NCBI GenBank assembly: GCA_963678705.1
Contig: OY783204.1
Location: 22,578,759 to 22,642,758 of the forward strand
DNA from: Panorpa germanica
Taxonomy: Eukaryota > Arthropoda > Insecta > Mecoptera > Panorpidae
Length of the DNA: 64,000 bases
Reading direction: 5' to 3'
In this document: positions 25,228 to 37,670 of the stretch, piece by piece
How positions within the stretch are numbered: the stretch's first letter is position 1
Layout: the number at the start of each line of letters is the position of its first letter
Notes under the pieces: model-generated
Seen by the model: only the letters and a program-made list of their open reading frames with translations
Told to the model about the DNA's origin: nothing
Databases searched by the model: none
Translations under genes and position numbers: made by a program

Positions 25228-27617
25228 ACAGTAAACCTGTACGAAACATTCTTGTTTGCTTTGAATATCGTAAATATTTTGTGTATAGTAGTTGTGATAA
25301 TGATTTAATATCTCAATTTGAAAATCAATATTGAAACAATTAGTAAAATAGGTAAATATACAAACACTTTTTAGACAGAGGCTTCTATTTTCCGCGGACT
25401 TTAGATTAATACCTATTACATATTTTTAACATTTCTATCTAATAGTATTTGGATTAGAATCATTTAAAAACCATTCCTTTATTTTAACGGCACATCAAAG
25501 TAAATTAATGAGACCTTATAATCACTGAAACCTTCGAATTCATGTGGTCATCAACCAATACCTAATATAATTTTATGTCCTCCATAAACAAGCTTTCCTT
25601 ACCATTAACAAATCATGCCTAACAATAATCTGTTCGGGATTATATGATGTAATATTTAATTTTTTGTCATAAAACCCATAAAAATATATTTTTTATTTCT
25701 TTGAGATTTATTACCACGTCTTTTTGTTGTTGTTTCTATTATAAAGATTGACGGATGGTATTTTTAAATTACATGTAGTTAAAGAGAAATTTATTTTATT
25801 TTTCTCGTTCCCAAGAATTATTTGATTATATGTATGGTTCGCTACACGTTCAATGAGCACTATTTAAGCTTCCTAGTAAGTATTTTAATCATCCGAGATA
25901 AGTCATTTAGTATTTTATAATTACGTTATGAAATAGATTCTTTCTATTGGTTGTTTTAAATTGGTTTTAAATAGTTATAAGTGTTTTTTAATCTCTGAAA
26001 TAACACATGGTTTATCTCTTTGATAGTTCTACTATTTTTGAATGATCTAGAAAGGACATACTGAGTATTATAAGGCAATCAGAAAAACAGTGGCGGGTTG
26101 TATTTTAATGTAGCCCTGCCAATAATTTATTTTATATACATAAATAAATACATTATAACGTTACTTTATATTATATAAATACAATTATACACTTATTAAT
26201 TCAGAGATGTATTCAGTGACGGATTAAGTGAGGGTATACATGAGGAAACACAAAAAGCTCGAAATTATATTGGTGTAACCCAAGATTCACTTTTTGCAAT
26301 TCATTTATTTATGTTAAGAAAAAAAATTAAAGAAAGATTTTTTCAATGATTTGCATGCTAAAATGAATGAAATATTTGACTGATAGAAATTGTGACTAGA
26401 TATAGTTAAATTTGATATAAAAATAAAAGTTGGAAACAAGAAATGTTATATGTCTCAATTCTTAATGGTATTGAGCCTCTAATTCTTTGCTTTTAGTGAG
26501 TAGAGTTTTATGGCTTGTACAGATACGTGCGAAATAAACATGTGACATAAAATATTTGTTGTAATAAGTTTTACAATACATCCACACTAGTACGACACAC
26601 AATTTAATACGTCGGAACCTTTCGAACGACTTATGGAACAAACTTTGGAGGGCAAACTTTATAACTTTATGATGTATCCAGTGGCAAGATGTCACCGATA
26701 TCAGTAAGCCTATTGCGAAACAGTATATTAAGGACTGAAGGACACACAAGAGCCTCTACCTGTGGAGGTCAATGACCTTGCCTATTTATAATTTATATAA
26801 ACAATTTTCGAATACTGTTAATAACAACAATATTTTCTTCCTTTTTGTAATATGCTTTACGTTTTTAGTCATTTTTTATCATTAAATAAAATTAATTGCA
26901 TAATAAATCTTCCATTATAATTAAATTTTAAGTAAAAAGCAGATAACTCTCTCTCTCTCTCTTTTTCTGTGTGTGTGTTGCATATATATAAATATTGCAT
27001 TTAACTACAAAAGTAATTATATATTAAAAGAAAATAATACCTGATATGGTAAAAAAAATATATAGCTACTATAATTATAAAAACGGAAGTATCAATTATC
27101 GCTTATCGCTAACAATCCGGATATTAAAATTACATCGCGTCCGTTATCGTGTTAAACGAATTTCAAACATGTCAACAGTAGGAAGAGATTATATTTGTGT
27201 ATACAACGTGTATGACACGTGTTTAAAAATAAATGGTTGTATGTTTATTATTTTATGAACTGGCAATTCCTCATTTGTTGTACAAATAGAAAATGATTGA
27301 CTCCGCAATAAACAATTTTCATTACATAGCATGGTCGTCCGCAGATAAATGCAAAGGGGGCACTTGTCGAATCGGAATGTATATTAGTTAGAATGGAATA
27401 TGAAACAAACTTATAATGAGGAATGGTTATTTTGCAACCCCTTGTATATTGCTCTGCGTACGCCTATGATTTCAAACATTTGCTTTTCCATTATGTTGAA
27501 GTTTATTTTACATAAATATGCGGAACATTGTTTGACAGGTGTATGCATATTGAACTATTTTACTAATTGTTTCAATATTGATTTTCAAATTGAGAGATTA
27601 ATTCATTATCACGGTTT
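25228..27617. other. AT-rich stretch, no gene seen
   Basis: A 95-codon antisense frame (26462-26749) and a 70-codon sense frame (27046-27258) show no recognisable domain. A (CT)n/(GT)n microsatellite lies at about 26946-26980. No gene is called. Confidence 0.5.
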
Positions 27618-27747
27618 AGACCCAACGCACACGAGGCGACTTCTTGCAAACCTTAGCCCGAATCTGCCCGAATTGAATGAGAATGAAACTGTGTTGTTAG
27701 TGAGAGAACGAACGTGTATAAGAGTGAGAGAAACACAAGGCACGGTG
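27618..27747 (+). mobile_element. Repeat B half element
   Basis: Holds GCACACGAGGCGACTT, TTGCAAACCTTAGCCCG and GTTGTTAGTGAGAGAACGAA, as in each arm of the long-inverted-repeat element at 30478-30986. Only one arm is present, and it runs straight into half of a family-A MITE at about 27748. Part of a 128-codon open frame here derives from these two repeats and is not a gene. Confidence 0.75.
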
Positions 27748-27843
27748 AATACAAATGAAGATAGAGTTGTTGCGAACTATAATTGAAGTGCAAAGTGATA
27801 GAAACGTCACAAAACAAGACACTTCACCAAATTGTTTACTGGG
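27748..27843 (-). mobile_element. MITE family A half copy (A3)
   Basis: Read on the minus strand it begins with CCCAGTAAACAATTTGG and continues with TGAAGTGTCTTGTTTTGTG, TTCAATTATAGTTCGCA and TTCATTTGTATT. It then stops at the junction with repeat B. The other half of the element is missing. Confidence 0.8.
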
Positions 27844-29077
27844 CTATCACTACTGATTTCTTCAGTGTTAACTTTTTTTTTCACACGATTTCTTATAACA
27901 CGGTGTTTTCCTATAACACGATGCAATTACACAGGATGCGTCTATTGGGATGCGTGCACTAGGTTATTTATCGCTAAGATAACTGAACGTGATGAAATTG
28001 CGTTTACTGGTTAGTTTCTATAATTTTTCTTTTTATCTTTCAACGTTAAAAAAAAGTTTAATTACTTTTGAGATAAATTTGCATTTCAAAATAAACATTT
28101 AATTAATTTACTTGTCAGATAGAACGCAAGACAGGAACATCCGTTTATAAATCAGTGTGACCAACAACTTCGGGCAAGTCAAGTCAAGTCAACTCTCCAT
28201 CGTAATATAGCTTGTGCAAATGCAATCTACAATCTGCATAGCTTTCTATCTTCATGTCCGTAATGTGTTCACGAGTGTGTAGACATTACCACCACTACAC
28301 TACACGATATCTATTTATGCAAATTATGTACCTCGCGTTTTCTAAAGTGTGCTCTCTCTGTGCACTTAACTTCATGTATGGTTCACCTAAAGTACGGATC
28401 TTTCGACACTTGACCAGAGTCTTTTAGAGAGAGAAATATATTATGCACATAAATTAGAAGAAGAGTGTATAAAGTCATATAACTCATCCCTTCACTCTCT
28501 ACCATACACCCTCTTTACGAAGTGCAACCCCACCCTGAGTAAATGCTTTTAAAGTAAAGTGTTTTGTGTTTTAAACGGCAAAAACACGGAGTGTTTTAAA
28601 GGGAAATTATTTAAATTATGGATAGAAAGGACAGCGTTTTAAAATTGAGTTAGGTTGTATGGGGAACTGAATCAAATCCTGTACTTTTTAAAGTTTTTGT
28701 AAACGAAACTTAAAGTCAGGTCCGCTCTGAGAGAAATTTAATATAGATGCGAAATGATGATTTCGTGCTGTTCCCCTTCTCCTTAAAATAACCTATTGTG
28801 AAATTAATGTACGATAGGAGCTCATTTTTTTACAATTTGGCGCGCCCCGTGCGACTGTATCTCTCGCACGCCCTTGGATAGGCCCTGCTTACAGTAATGC
28901 CGGTACCAAATGATTTTATGAACACCTTCCAACGTTGAACGCATGATGGAAGCTGGAACTAAGTATGTCCAATGTCTTGTGTCCAACATTCATGTTAGAA
29001 AAAGTTCGGGCTGTTGTCGGCCTTGTGATTTTTCTACCCCCACGCTGCACGAATCGTCCAAGAATGGAAAGTTTTAT
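27844..29077. other. No gene called; GC-richer 28140-28560 and 28830-29060
   Basis: The segment includes GTCAAGTCAAGTCAA at about 28175 and a GGCGCGCCCCGTGCGACTG patch near 28840. No open frame, splice pattern or repeat homology in this window supports a gene. Confidence 0.4.
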
Positions 29078-29129
29078 ACTTGAAAGTTTCTATATTTACT
29101 TGAAAGTTTCTATATTTACTTGAAAGTTT
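29078..29129 (+). repeat. 20 bp tandem repeat, 2.6 copies
   Basis: Two identical 20 bp units (ACTTGAAAGTTTCTATATTT) at 29078-29097 and 29098-29117 are followed by a partial third. A minisatellite-scale duplication. Confidence 0.95.
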
Positions 29130-30477
29130 TTGTTAAACAGTGTCAGTGTCAATAATATCAAGAAATAAAATAAATAAATCATTCGGATCAAACATTCGTT
29201 CCACCGTGTAGTAGGAAACTGGCCATGTCAATCTTCCAATATTTTACTGATACGCTAGAGGTAAACATTTGAATCTAACGTCCACCGCATCGTTAATACG
29301 AAGTTTCACTGATATTACAGTGCCGAAATTAGTATATCTATACATATCTACTACTTAAAACTTATGTAAATGCTACGTATAGTTCAAATTACGAGAGGTC
29401 GTAATTCATGTCGGCAAGTCATGCTTAAAATAGGTATAAGAGCCGTATAAATTTTCGATAAGATAGTGAATTTTACCATATTCATTGCTATATATATTAT
29501 AAAAAAATTAGTAACACAGTTCTATTACATTTTATTGTACATTTATATAGCACAATTTGTTTTAAGCATGTGCCGCTGAACTCTCATAATGTGACCTATA
29601 TTAGTATTTGTACTTTTGTTAAGACAATTTGAGTAGCCTTAGGTTCTTTTATCTGCAAAACAATACAGTTTAGTTTGTTTTTATTTATGTAATTTATTTA
29701 ATTTAGAATATAAACTTTAAACATAAAATATAATATTGAATTTAATGTTGAGATTGATGTTGTATATTCAGGTTACAGGTATCAACAAACGAACCATTTA
29801 AGTAGTTCGTACCAACAAAGTACTTAACTAACTATAATTTTTATGAATATATATCACTATACGAAAACTATGCATCTAAATTGAAAATATGTTGTCTATT
29901 TCTTAACACACACAGGTTATCATCAATCAAAATATAATTCATACAAAAACACTCTATAAATAAAGCAATCAAGCATCAAGTGAAAAGGTCATTTGAAGAT
30001 AAATACGATTCGCTTCTGAAGCCATGTGTCAGCATCTAATAAGGAGACACAAGCAAGAAAACAAAAACAAATAAAAATAACAATTAATTATAAGTTAAAA
30101 AAGACAAACATAAATCACTCTACAAGCAAAACATTTACTTTATCCGCGGTTTGGAAGTGTGAGGGAGATAGACGATGATAGACGGAGTGTAGTGAAATAG
30201 CATTCGTCTGCTGTGCCTTAATAAACAGTACAGATCAGATCCGGTTCACTTGATGTGATAACTCAATCAAGGAGATATCATTTCTGGATATAGCACGTGA
30301 GATAAATCACTATGTATAATGGCAAGTACTTAATTCCAGCAAACGATACTTTATAACCTCCTAATATTATATATTTTAGTAATGTTTTGATTCTCTTGAC
30401 ACCTCAGCTATTGTTTACAACGCTATTGATTAATATTATGTATTAATTTCGTTATACCAACGTTTCTAAGTTGTCCT
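29130..30477. other. AT-rich stretch, no gene seen
   Basis: No coding or RNA gene and no repeat recognised from elsewhere in the window. Confidence 0.5.
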
Positions 30478-30986
30478 AAGGGTCTCCGCACACGAGGTGA
30501 CTGGTTGCAAACCTTAACCCCGAATCTGCAAGAACCGAATGAGAATGGAACTTTGTTGTTAGTGAGAGAACGAACGTGTAGACGAGTGAGATAAAACACA
30601 CGGCACGAACGTAAGTAAACTGATTTCAAACTGGTTTTGAGTACGTTTGCTGCGAGTCTATTTTTCGGTCGCAGAGCATCCTTGGTTGCATGGTTTTGAT
30701 GATGACTTCATCAACAGAGGTGTTTACGAACACTATTGAAAAGTATTTAAATACATACATACAATCAAATACGACACAATAGAATCCACTATTTTGCTAT
30801 TGTTAAAAATTCTACAGAGTCACGATACACGGCTCGATTACCAGTTTAGTTTCATTCGTGTCTTGTGTTTTCTCTCTTTCGTATACACGTTCGTTCTCTC
30901 ACTAACAACACAGTTGCATACACATTCGCTTCGGGTAGATTCGGGGCTAAGGTTTGCAACAAGTCGCCTCGTGTGCTGAGAGCCTG
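30478..30986. mobile_element. Repeat B: long-inverted-repeat (hAT-like?) element
   Basis: Arms of about 165 bp face each other: 30478 to about 30640 and about 30821-30986. Both contain the GCACACGAGG, GCAAACCTTA and TTAGTGAGAGAACGAACGTG blocks, inverted. The outermost bases read AAGGGTCTCCGCAC on the left and, in complement, CAGGCTCTCAGCAC on the right. That start is reminiscent of hAT termini (CAGGG...). The two 8 bp flanks do not match, so the target duplication is lost or the ends are misplaced. The centre (about 180 bp) has no open frame. Non-autonomous. Confidence 0.75.
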
Positions 30987-32324
30987 TGTTTATAATCGTT
31001 TTAGCGCCGATATCGCGACTATTGGCTGTTCTTTACAACATAGTACTTCGTTATAAATTAAGCTTTCCTAACAATGTTGAGAAATTGTCAGCTTTGGTAT
31101 AACCAGCAGCGAAACGCCAATACAATTTTGCAAGTCCAACGCAGTTGCAACAAACGTGAAAGTAGTAATATATTAGTTTAACTATATAAATGCTGAAAAT
31201 AGATATAGTTTAAAGAAAGTTTCATGTTTAGGATTTAATGGGTTCCCTAGATTTTAAGTCAGGGCTCATCATATTCAAAGATAACTTTGCTTTTTTCTTT
31301 AAATATTAAGTAGATGTAACTAAGCATACTGCGAACTGTGGAAGAAAGCGTAACCAGATAAAATTATTAAAAATAAAAAAAATTAATAAAATAATTTATG
31401 AATTATAACAGAGATTAGTAACTGACAATTACTTTTAAAATAAATCCAAGTAGCAGTTGTATAAAAAACGAAACCAATTAGTATCAACACAAATCTTCCG
31501 TGTTTCTTTAAGACTGATATCCCTAACGCAACCCATTAACTAACTGGTTTAAGATCTCGCATGTCTATATTTCATAAATGTAATTAAATGAAATTTATAT
31601 TACATTCTATGACAGTTTTGTGAGACGCTCATATTTCGCGGTGCGGCATTCTCAACCGGAATCGGAGTGGTGTCGGTGTCTTAAATGATTCATTCATCTC
31701 ACTGTGATATATTTTCACACTTGGAATGATCTATGTGGCATGACTAAACCGCCCTAACCGTCTTAACACTTTCGTAATTATTGAAATTAACTCGTTTTCT
31801 TCTTACTCACATGTGCTAAACAGAATCTCTCGTCGCTAAAAATATTTCACTTTAAATTGGGTTATTTTTTTGTTTACTGTTTTTTTGGCAGTATACCAAT
31901 TACACGTACAGCTGAAAATAACTAATTTTGAACGTGTTATGATCAAATAAGTATATTTTACAATATTTAAAATATATGTTGTTGAATGTACAACATGTTT
32001 TAAGTAGGACTTTATTGTTAATACAGCAACTTTGTAGAGTGCACAAATTAGTATCAAAACAATCGTCCTACTACAGAAAAAGTAATATGAATAAGGTAGA
32101 AAGTTATGTTTATACAACTAGACGGCTCCCGATTTGTATGGAAGAATTTGAAAAAGGCGATGTAGATATAAGTACAACAAATATCTTAATTACAAATAGT
32201 GTCGTCTCATTTAAAACAGACTCTGTTATTGTTATATTTCAAGTCCGAGAAGAACTTTTAAAAAGCTTTTTGTGATTTGAAATTACTTCTAGAGTTACAT
32301 TCTTCACTATTATAAATTAAAAAC
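30987..32324. other. AT-rich stretch, no gene seen
   Basis: Overlapping opposite-strand frames at 31836-32275 (93 and 99 codons) have no motif. No gene is called. Confidence 0.45.
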
Positions 32325-32339
32325 TAATAAGAAAAACAT

Positions 32340-32728
32340 GAGTGAGTGTAAGGAAAAGGTAGCGAGCGAAAGGAATATTGGCCAGCTATTAAAGGGAGGC
32401 AGAAAGAGCTGGTGGCTGGGTTGCACAAGGAACAGGAAGATAGAGGAAGTACTAAAAGAGGCAGTGGAGAGAAGCAGGAGAAAGAATGAAGTAGCGAGGA
32501 AACAGTTAAACTTCAGTTCAGAAAAATAGACTAGGGAATAGACCAGTCCAGAAGGAAGATTAGGGAAAATGAAGGAAGAGGGTCAAGAGAAGAAGAAGCA
32601 GAAAGTACTTTTGGAAATAAAAAAGGTCTAGAATAGTTTAAATTTAATTGTAAGTTGAAGTATATGAAATGTATTAAGAATGTAGATTGTAACGCCGAAA
32701 GGCGAACAATTAATAATAATAATAATAA
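32340..32728 (+). mobile_element. TAA-tailed LINE, 3' fragment with target-site duplication
   Basis: A 389 bp 5'-truncated copy. The frame starting near 32342 reads SECKEKVASERNIGQLLKGG, nearly the same as the copy at 46.9 kb (FECKEKVASERNIGQLLKGG). It then follows a Lys/Arg/Glu-rich tail to a stop at 32527-32529. The 3' UTR has AGAAGAAGAAGCAGAAAGTA, TTTAATTGTAAGTTG and ATTGTAACGCCGAAAGGCGA, and ends in (AAT)n. TAATAAGAAAAACAT stands at 32325-32339 and again at 32729-32743. This is a 15 bp target-site duplication, a few bases of which overlap the TAA tail. Only the region after the first zinc-motif cysteines is retained. Confidence 0.9.
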
Positions 32729-32743
32729 TAATAAGAAAAACAT

Positions 32744-34434
32744 ATTTTTGTAGGTTTCAAAGATTGGAATAATTAAAAATTAAAGAATACTGTAAAATTA
32801 ATTAAATACATTGATTTTTAAAATGACTAATTCTGTTGCATATATTTAAATAAGATATTATTTCATAGAAAACATAATTCAATATTGTTGACCCTTCTAA
32901 TACTTTTACTAATATTATCCAATAAGAACAATTCAAAGAATTAAATTATGTCTATATTTGACTTACCTAATAATCGCATAACTTCATGTTGGTTTAGATA
33001 GACATTCAAATTAGCAGAGCACATTTGCGCCATACAAAACACTACAGTCAACAATCTTGTAGGCCAATTGTTATATTTACGTGAATTTGCCATTGTTCAC
33101 TATATAAAAACTACTTTTGATTATATAAATAGAAATTATTTATTTATTAAACATCACACAGTATTTAAAAATGGTCACAAAACAATTTATAAACAAAAAC
33201 ACGTGCGTTCAAAATACTGTCACTCAAAACAAAGTAAACTAACACTTTTTGCGGTTTATTTTTAAAATAGTTAGATAAATTATTAAAATGACTAAAATAT
33301 TACATTATTATTTATTTAAACAATAAAACTAATTTTTTTAAATTTATTTGAACACCAATATTTTAAAAAAGTATTTAAAAACCACAGTAAATATATATAA
33401 AAATTAATAATATTAACTGTATATAATTTTTAACTATTACCACGTGTATTGTTATTAACAAATTGTTTAAAATGTCACTTTAACAACAATATTTAGCGAC
33501 GACAAATTGAAAGACCTCTCCCTTGCAAGATCAAACTCACGACTGTTTACGATTTTGTATGCTGATGCTGCCGAGAAGCGTAACTCGGAAATGTAAGCAA
33601 GCACACGGCACCTTGTTACGAAAATAGACGAAGTATTTACGAACAAGTTCGGGTGTGTTGCAGCCATTGAATTAACAACCCTGTATGTAAACAAATAAAA
33701 ACTGTTACCTTCTGCATTTGGTTTGAAATATTTTAAAATGAATAAAAAAATGTAAAGAAATATTTAATGATGAGGAATTGAATAAAAATGATCTTTTAAC
33801 AAATGTATTACATAGTTTTACAGTAATTATTATATAAGATGCAGAGATGGACTTGTATTAGGTGGCACAATTACGAATGAGTATACTCATTTAATGTGAA
33901 TCATTATTTTAAATCCAAACTTTTAAAATTTTTATTGAAATTTATGCTCATAGACGTCTCGTGACAGAGATATAGCTATTTAAAATTTGTATTTCCATTT
34001 GCCGTTTAATTTTTAAACATATTTTGATTACACAAGTATTAATTTTGACTAGTATTAAAGTCTGTATAGTAGTAGTCTGTAGTATAATAAGTAATTGACT
34101 TTATTTTTTTTGCTCATCACATTTATAATATCAAAACTTAACATGTTGCATGAGGCAGCTGTAAGTAGTCTCCGACGTTTGCTAAAAGAATATATAAAGT
34201 TATGAAAAGAAATTATTCATAATAAAATGATTTAAAAATACACAACTTGTACCTGTACAACAAATAACAAGAGTATAGGTAAAAGCAACCTTTATCAGGT
34301 GCCAGATTCGGCGCATTCCTACCAAGCTTGAATAAGAAAAGAAATATGAATAACCGTTGTTAGTGCTCTTATATTAATTGGTTCTTCATAACCATATAAA
34401 AACAGTTTTGGCATGATTTTATTTTTCCAGTTTA
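32744..34434. other. AT-rich stretch, no gene seen
   Basis: A 75-codon antisense frame at 33467-33694 overlaps a slightly GC-richer patch (33500-33680) but shows no domain. No gene or element is called. Confidence 0.45.
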
Positions 34435-34524
34435 TTAAAGGGGTTATGTACAGTTAGGAGACCAAAAAAAATCTAGTTTTTAAGAATTTTTCCTGAGAAG
34501 ACTTTAAAATGTAAAAATTTGTAC

Positions 34525-34895
34525 ATAACTTTGAACTGCATTTTAACATTTTTTTATTTGTAAAAATAATAATTTTAATGCTGCTATAGCTGATCTCTCG
34601 GAACTCGTCTAAAAAAAGGCATCTTGCTGTGACCACGATATCTCTGGACTGAATCATCTAAAATGAATAAACCAAACGGATTTCGCTAAAGAAATATATA
34701 ATCTAGTAATTAATCGAAGGAATAAGCAAAATAATTTTTTTTGACAAAATGGCGGCTTCTGAAAAAAAAAATCGATTTTTGACCAAAATTTTGGGCTTAA
34801 ATTGTTTATAAAAAAAAACATTTATCGGTGAGAAAAACTCTTCGATTAATTACTAAAGAATATGCTTAAGAAGCTTGTGGTCAAATTTGAGACTG
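34525..34895 (+). repeat. Direct repeat, left copy
   Basis: About 371 bp that recurs at 35554-35914. It holds ATAACTTTGAACTGCATTTT, AATGAATAAACCAAACGG and TTCGATTAATTACTAAA. Non-coding. Confidence 0.9.
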
Positions 34896-35553
34896 GACAA
34901 ATTCAACTTAAGCCAGGAAAAGTGGAATTGTTTTCATTAAACATTTACATATAAAATTAACATTGTCAATTTAAAAAACATTATAGCATATACGATTTAA
35001 ATATGTGCGAATTCAAATTGTTTCATTTTTTGGGTTCAGTAGATCTCTTTTGATCGTATCAGGTAGATAAGACAACAGAGTTCACACTTGTGCCCGCATA
35101 ACTTAGCTATAGGTTGCTCTACCGTCACGGTCAGGAAATTGGTCCTCAAAGCGGACCCTTTTCGCAAAATATTGTTTACTTTATTTATTAAATACATTTA
35201 AAATTTCTCTTTTTGCTACAACCTTTAAGGAAGTAAGAACTACTTAATCTATAAAAATATAACTAAAATTAAATAAATATTATTGAAATACCGCGTGCTC
35301 AAAATAAGTATTACCTCGTGCTTTATTACACGTGCAAAATATTAAATACCACGTGCTTTCATAATATAATAAAATACAAAATTTACATCTTTGAACTTAA
35401 GATATTATATTCGTACTTAGTTATCATATAATATTATTGTTTTTAATTGTTGTACCACATTAAATAAACTTGTTAAGTGTTTTACTATTTTCATTCCATG
35501 TGTTTGTGTCTATTATTAATTAGGTTGTTTCATTAATTAACACACATATTATG

Positions 35554-35914
35554 ATAACTTTGAACTGCATTTTAACATTTTTGTATTTGTTAAAATAATA
35601 ATTTTAAAGCTGCTATAGCTGATCTTCAGGAACTCCTCTGAAAAAAGGCATGTTGCGGTGACCGCTATATCTCTGGACTGAATCATCTAAAATGAATAAA
35701 CCAAACGGATTTCGTTAAAGTAATGTATAATCTAGTAATTAATCGAAGGAATAAGCAAAGTAAATTTGTTTGACAAAATGGCGGCTACTGAAAAAAAAAA
35801 TTCGATTTTTGACCAAAATTTTGTTTATAAAAAAAAACATTTATCGGTGAGAAAAAACCTTCGATTAATTACTAAAAAACATACTTAAGAAGCTTGTGTT
35901 AAAATTTGAGACTG
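35554..35914 (+). repeat. Direct repeat, right copy
   Basis: Matches 34525-34895 with about 10 bp net deletion, mainly near 35820 where a short segment before TTGTTTATAAAAAAAAAC is missing. It continues into GATCGGTTCAGCCGTTTCC and the right terminal repeat. Confidence 0.9.
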
Positions 35915-36026
35915 ATCGGTTCAGCCGTTTCCGAGAAATCTTGGTCACCGACTTTAAAAACACAGTTTTTACTTAAATAAAATATAAAAACATATATATT
36001 GAATATTCCAACTGTATATAACCCCT

Positions 36027-37545
36027 GAATTTAGAATACAAACTTAGAATTATGAATTTAGAATAACAAAAATATAATGTTGAAAAGAGAATTGATGTTG
36101 TCTGGTTCAGAGCTAGAAACTAAAATGATTTTCACTTCACAAATGAAATGTATAGAGTTTAAAAATTGAATGTAGTTAGTTACAAGAAAGTATCTTTTTC
36201 TAACACATTATAGATCCCTATAATCTTTTATATTAACGGTTTTTTATGAATATGCACCACTAATTACGGTTCTGATAATTAATATGGGAAATGTTAAAGT
36301 AACTTAGTGATTGTAAATCATCTCTTATAAGAAGTTCAAGTTATAAAAGTAATTATTTCCATTACTCGTAAATTAATTGTATGTTTACATGCATTTACAT
36401 ATAATGTGTACAGAGTAATTAAAAAAATAATTTAAAAAAATTATAAATTTAATTACAACTATATTTACTACATATGATAAACAGTGTATATTTTCTTGAA
36501 TGCTGGTAGTTACATATGAAACTATTTCATTTATTTGAAATAATTTTAAATGAAATTCTATGAAATGCATTCAGTCTGCTTCATTCTTTTAACCGGAAAT
36601 TAACAAGCACCTCCATCTGGCTGTTCGGTGCAGGTCATTGTAGGCGGGAACGGTGCCGAGATGCTGAAGAGATGGACCAGAAACCAGTAGCCGACGATGG
36701 GTTAGGTCAGGTATATTTAGGACGATGATTTGTACTTTTTGAGAGCCATTAATTTCCAATTTCTATTTGTGTATATTGTAAATAATATTATTTGTAAAAA
36801 TTCGTTTTTTTTATATTTACACGTTCTTGATGTTCTGCATTTGAAAACTTTTAGGGGATAAAATAAGTTTCAAATTTCCAAATTAAAACTGACTGCAATT
36901 TTTGACAAATTTGAGTGTACTGATTCCATATATTTGCTGGTAATTATTCGATAAAGCTACACCTTTTGTTTTTGAATCTTATAAAAAAACTATTGCACTT
37001 TCGTATATTTTATGATGCTTTTATTATAGTGAAAACATGTACAAATCACACGTAATATACCTTATACAATTTTTTAATTAAAAAACAGACAGAATCTTTG
37101 CTTAAAGTTGACTAACAAATGTGAAATATGACGCCATTTTTACTTATATGTGGAACATTGTTATTTTATTTTAACCACAAATTTAAAAAAATAACTTTAA
37201 GCATTAATGTTGTCTATTCCTAAATGAAAAATGGTATAATGTATATTGCGTAAGATTTGTACATGTTTTGAGCACACAACAAATGCCATAAAACATACAA
37301 AAATGCAGTAGTTTTTTAATGAGATTCAAAACAAAAGGTGTAGCTATATCGAATAACTACTTATTCTCTTTACCACCCTCCGTTTTGAAGATTGAGCCCC
37401 GAGTTTCAAAAATAGTTGCTACAAGCAGTTTTTTTAGGAAGGTCTTCATACAAAAGAGCTCTAAGGTAAAAATAAATATAATTAATCTGATAGAAGACTG
37501 CGTTTCCTATAATTTGTGTCAACAACATTTTTTTGTATGCCTGGT
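36027..37545. other. No gene called; GC-rich island at 36605-36712
   Basis: Most of the stretch is AT-rich and featureless. Positions 36605-36712 are well over 50% GC and open in one plus-strand frame from about 36566 to a TGA near 36732. The text includes SIWLFGAGHCRRERCRDAEE. Then CAG|GTATAT, a possible splice donor, occurs at 36708-36716. It could be an exon, a repeat fragment or chance. I do not recognise it. Confidence 0.35.
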
Positions 37546-37660
37546 AAATATTGAGCTGCACCGCTGTAAATTACATAGAGCACTTCACTGAAAATTAGTA
37601 ACGATTCAAAACAAGGGATAACATTAACAGCGAGTGCATGCGCTGTAACTTTGCCCTTGT
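37546..37660 (+). repeat. Dispersed repeat E, copy 2
   Basis: Matches the block at 16872-16980. It sits immediately upstream of the interspersed repeat that begins at 37671. Confidence 0.45.
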
Positions 37661-37670
37661 TTTATATCAC

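Larger units (their letters stand above)
34439..36026. mobile_element. TIR element with internal direct repeats
   Basis: The ends AGGGGTTATGTACAGTT (34439-34455) and AACTGTATATAACCCCT (36010-36026) are inverted copies, 16 of 17 matching. TTAA precedes the left end; GAAT follows the right. Inside, 34525-34895 is repeated in the same direction at 35554-35914 with few changes (both have GACAAAATGGCGGCT and ACATTTATCGGTGAGAAAAA). A 658 bp spacer lies between. Either one element suffered an internal duplication, or two truncated copies lie side by side. No open frame spans it. Confidence 0.75.

Noticed and set aside
27400-27786. 128-codon plus-strand open frame
   Set aside because: Its second half is made of repeat B and an inverted half of MITE A, and the first half has no motif. 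It is a chance frame across mobile-element debris.
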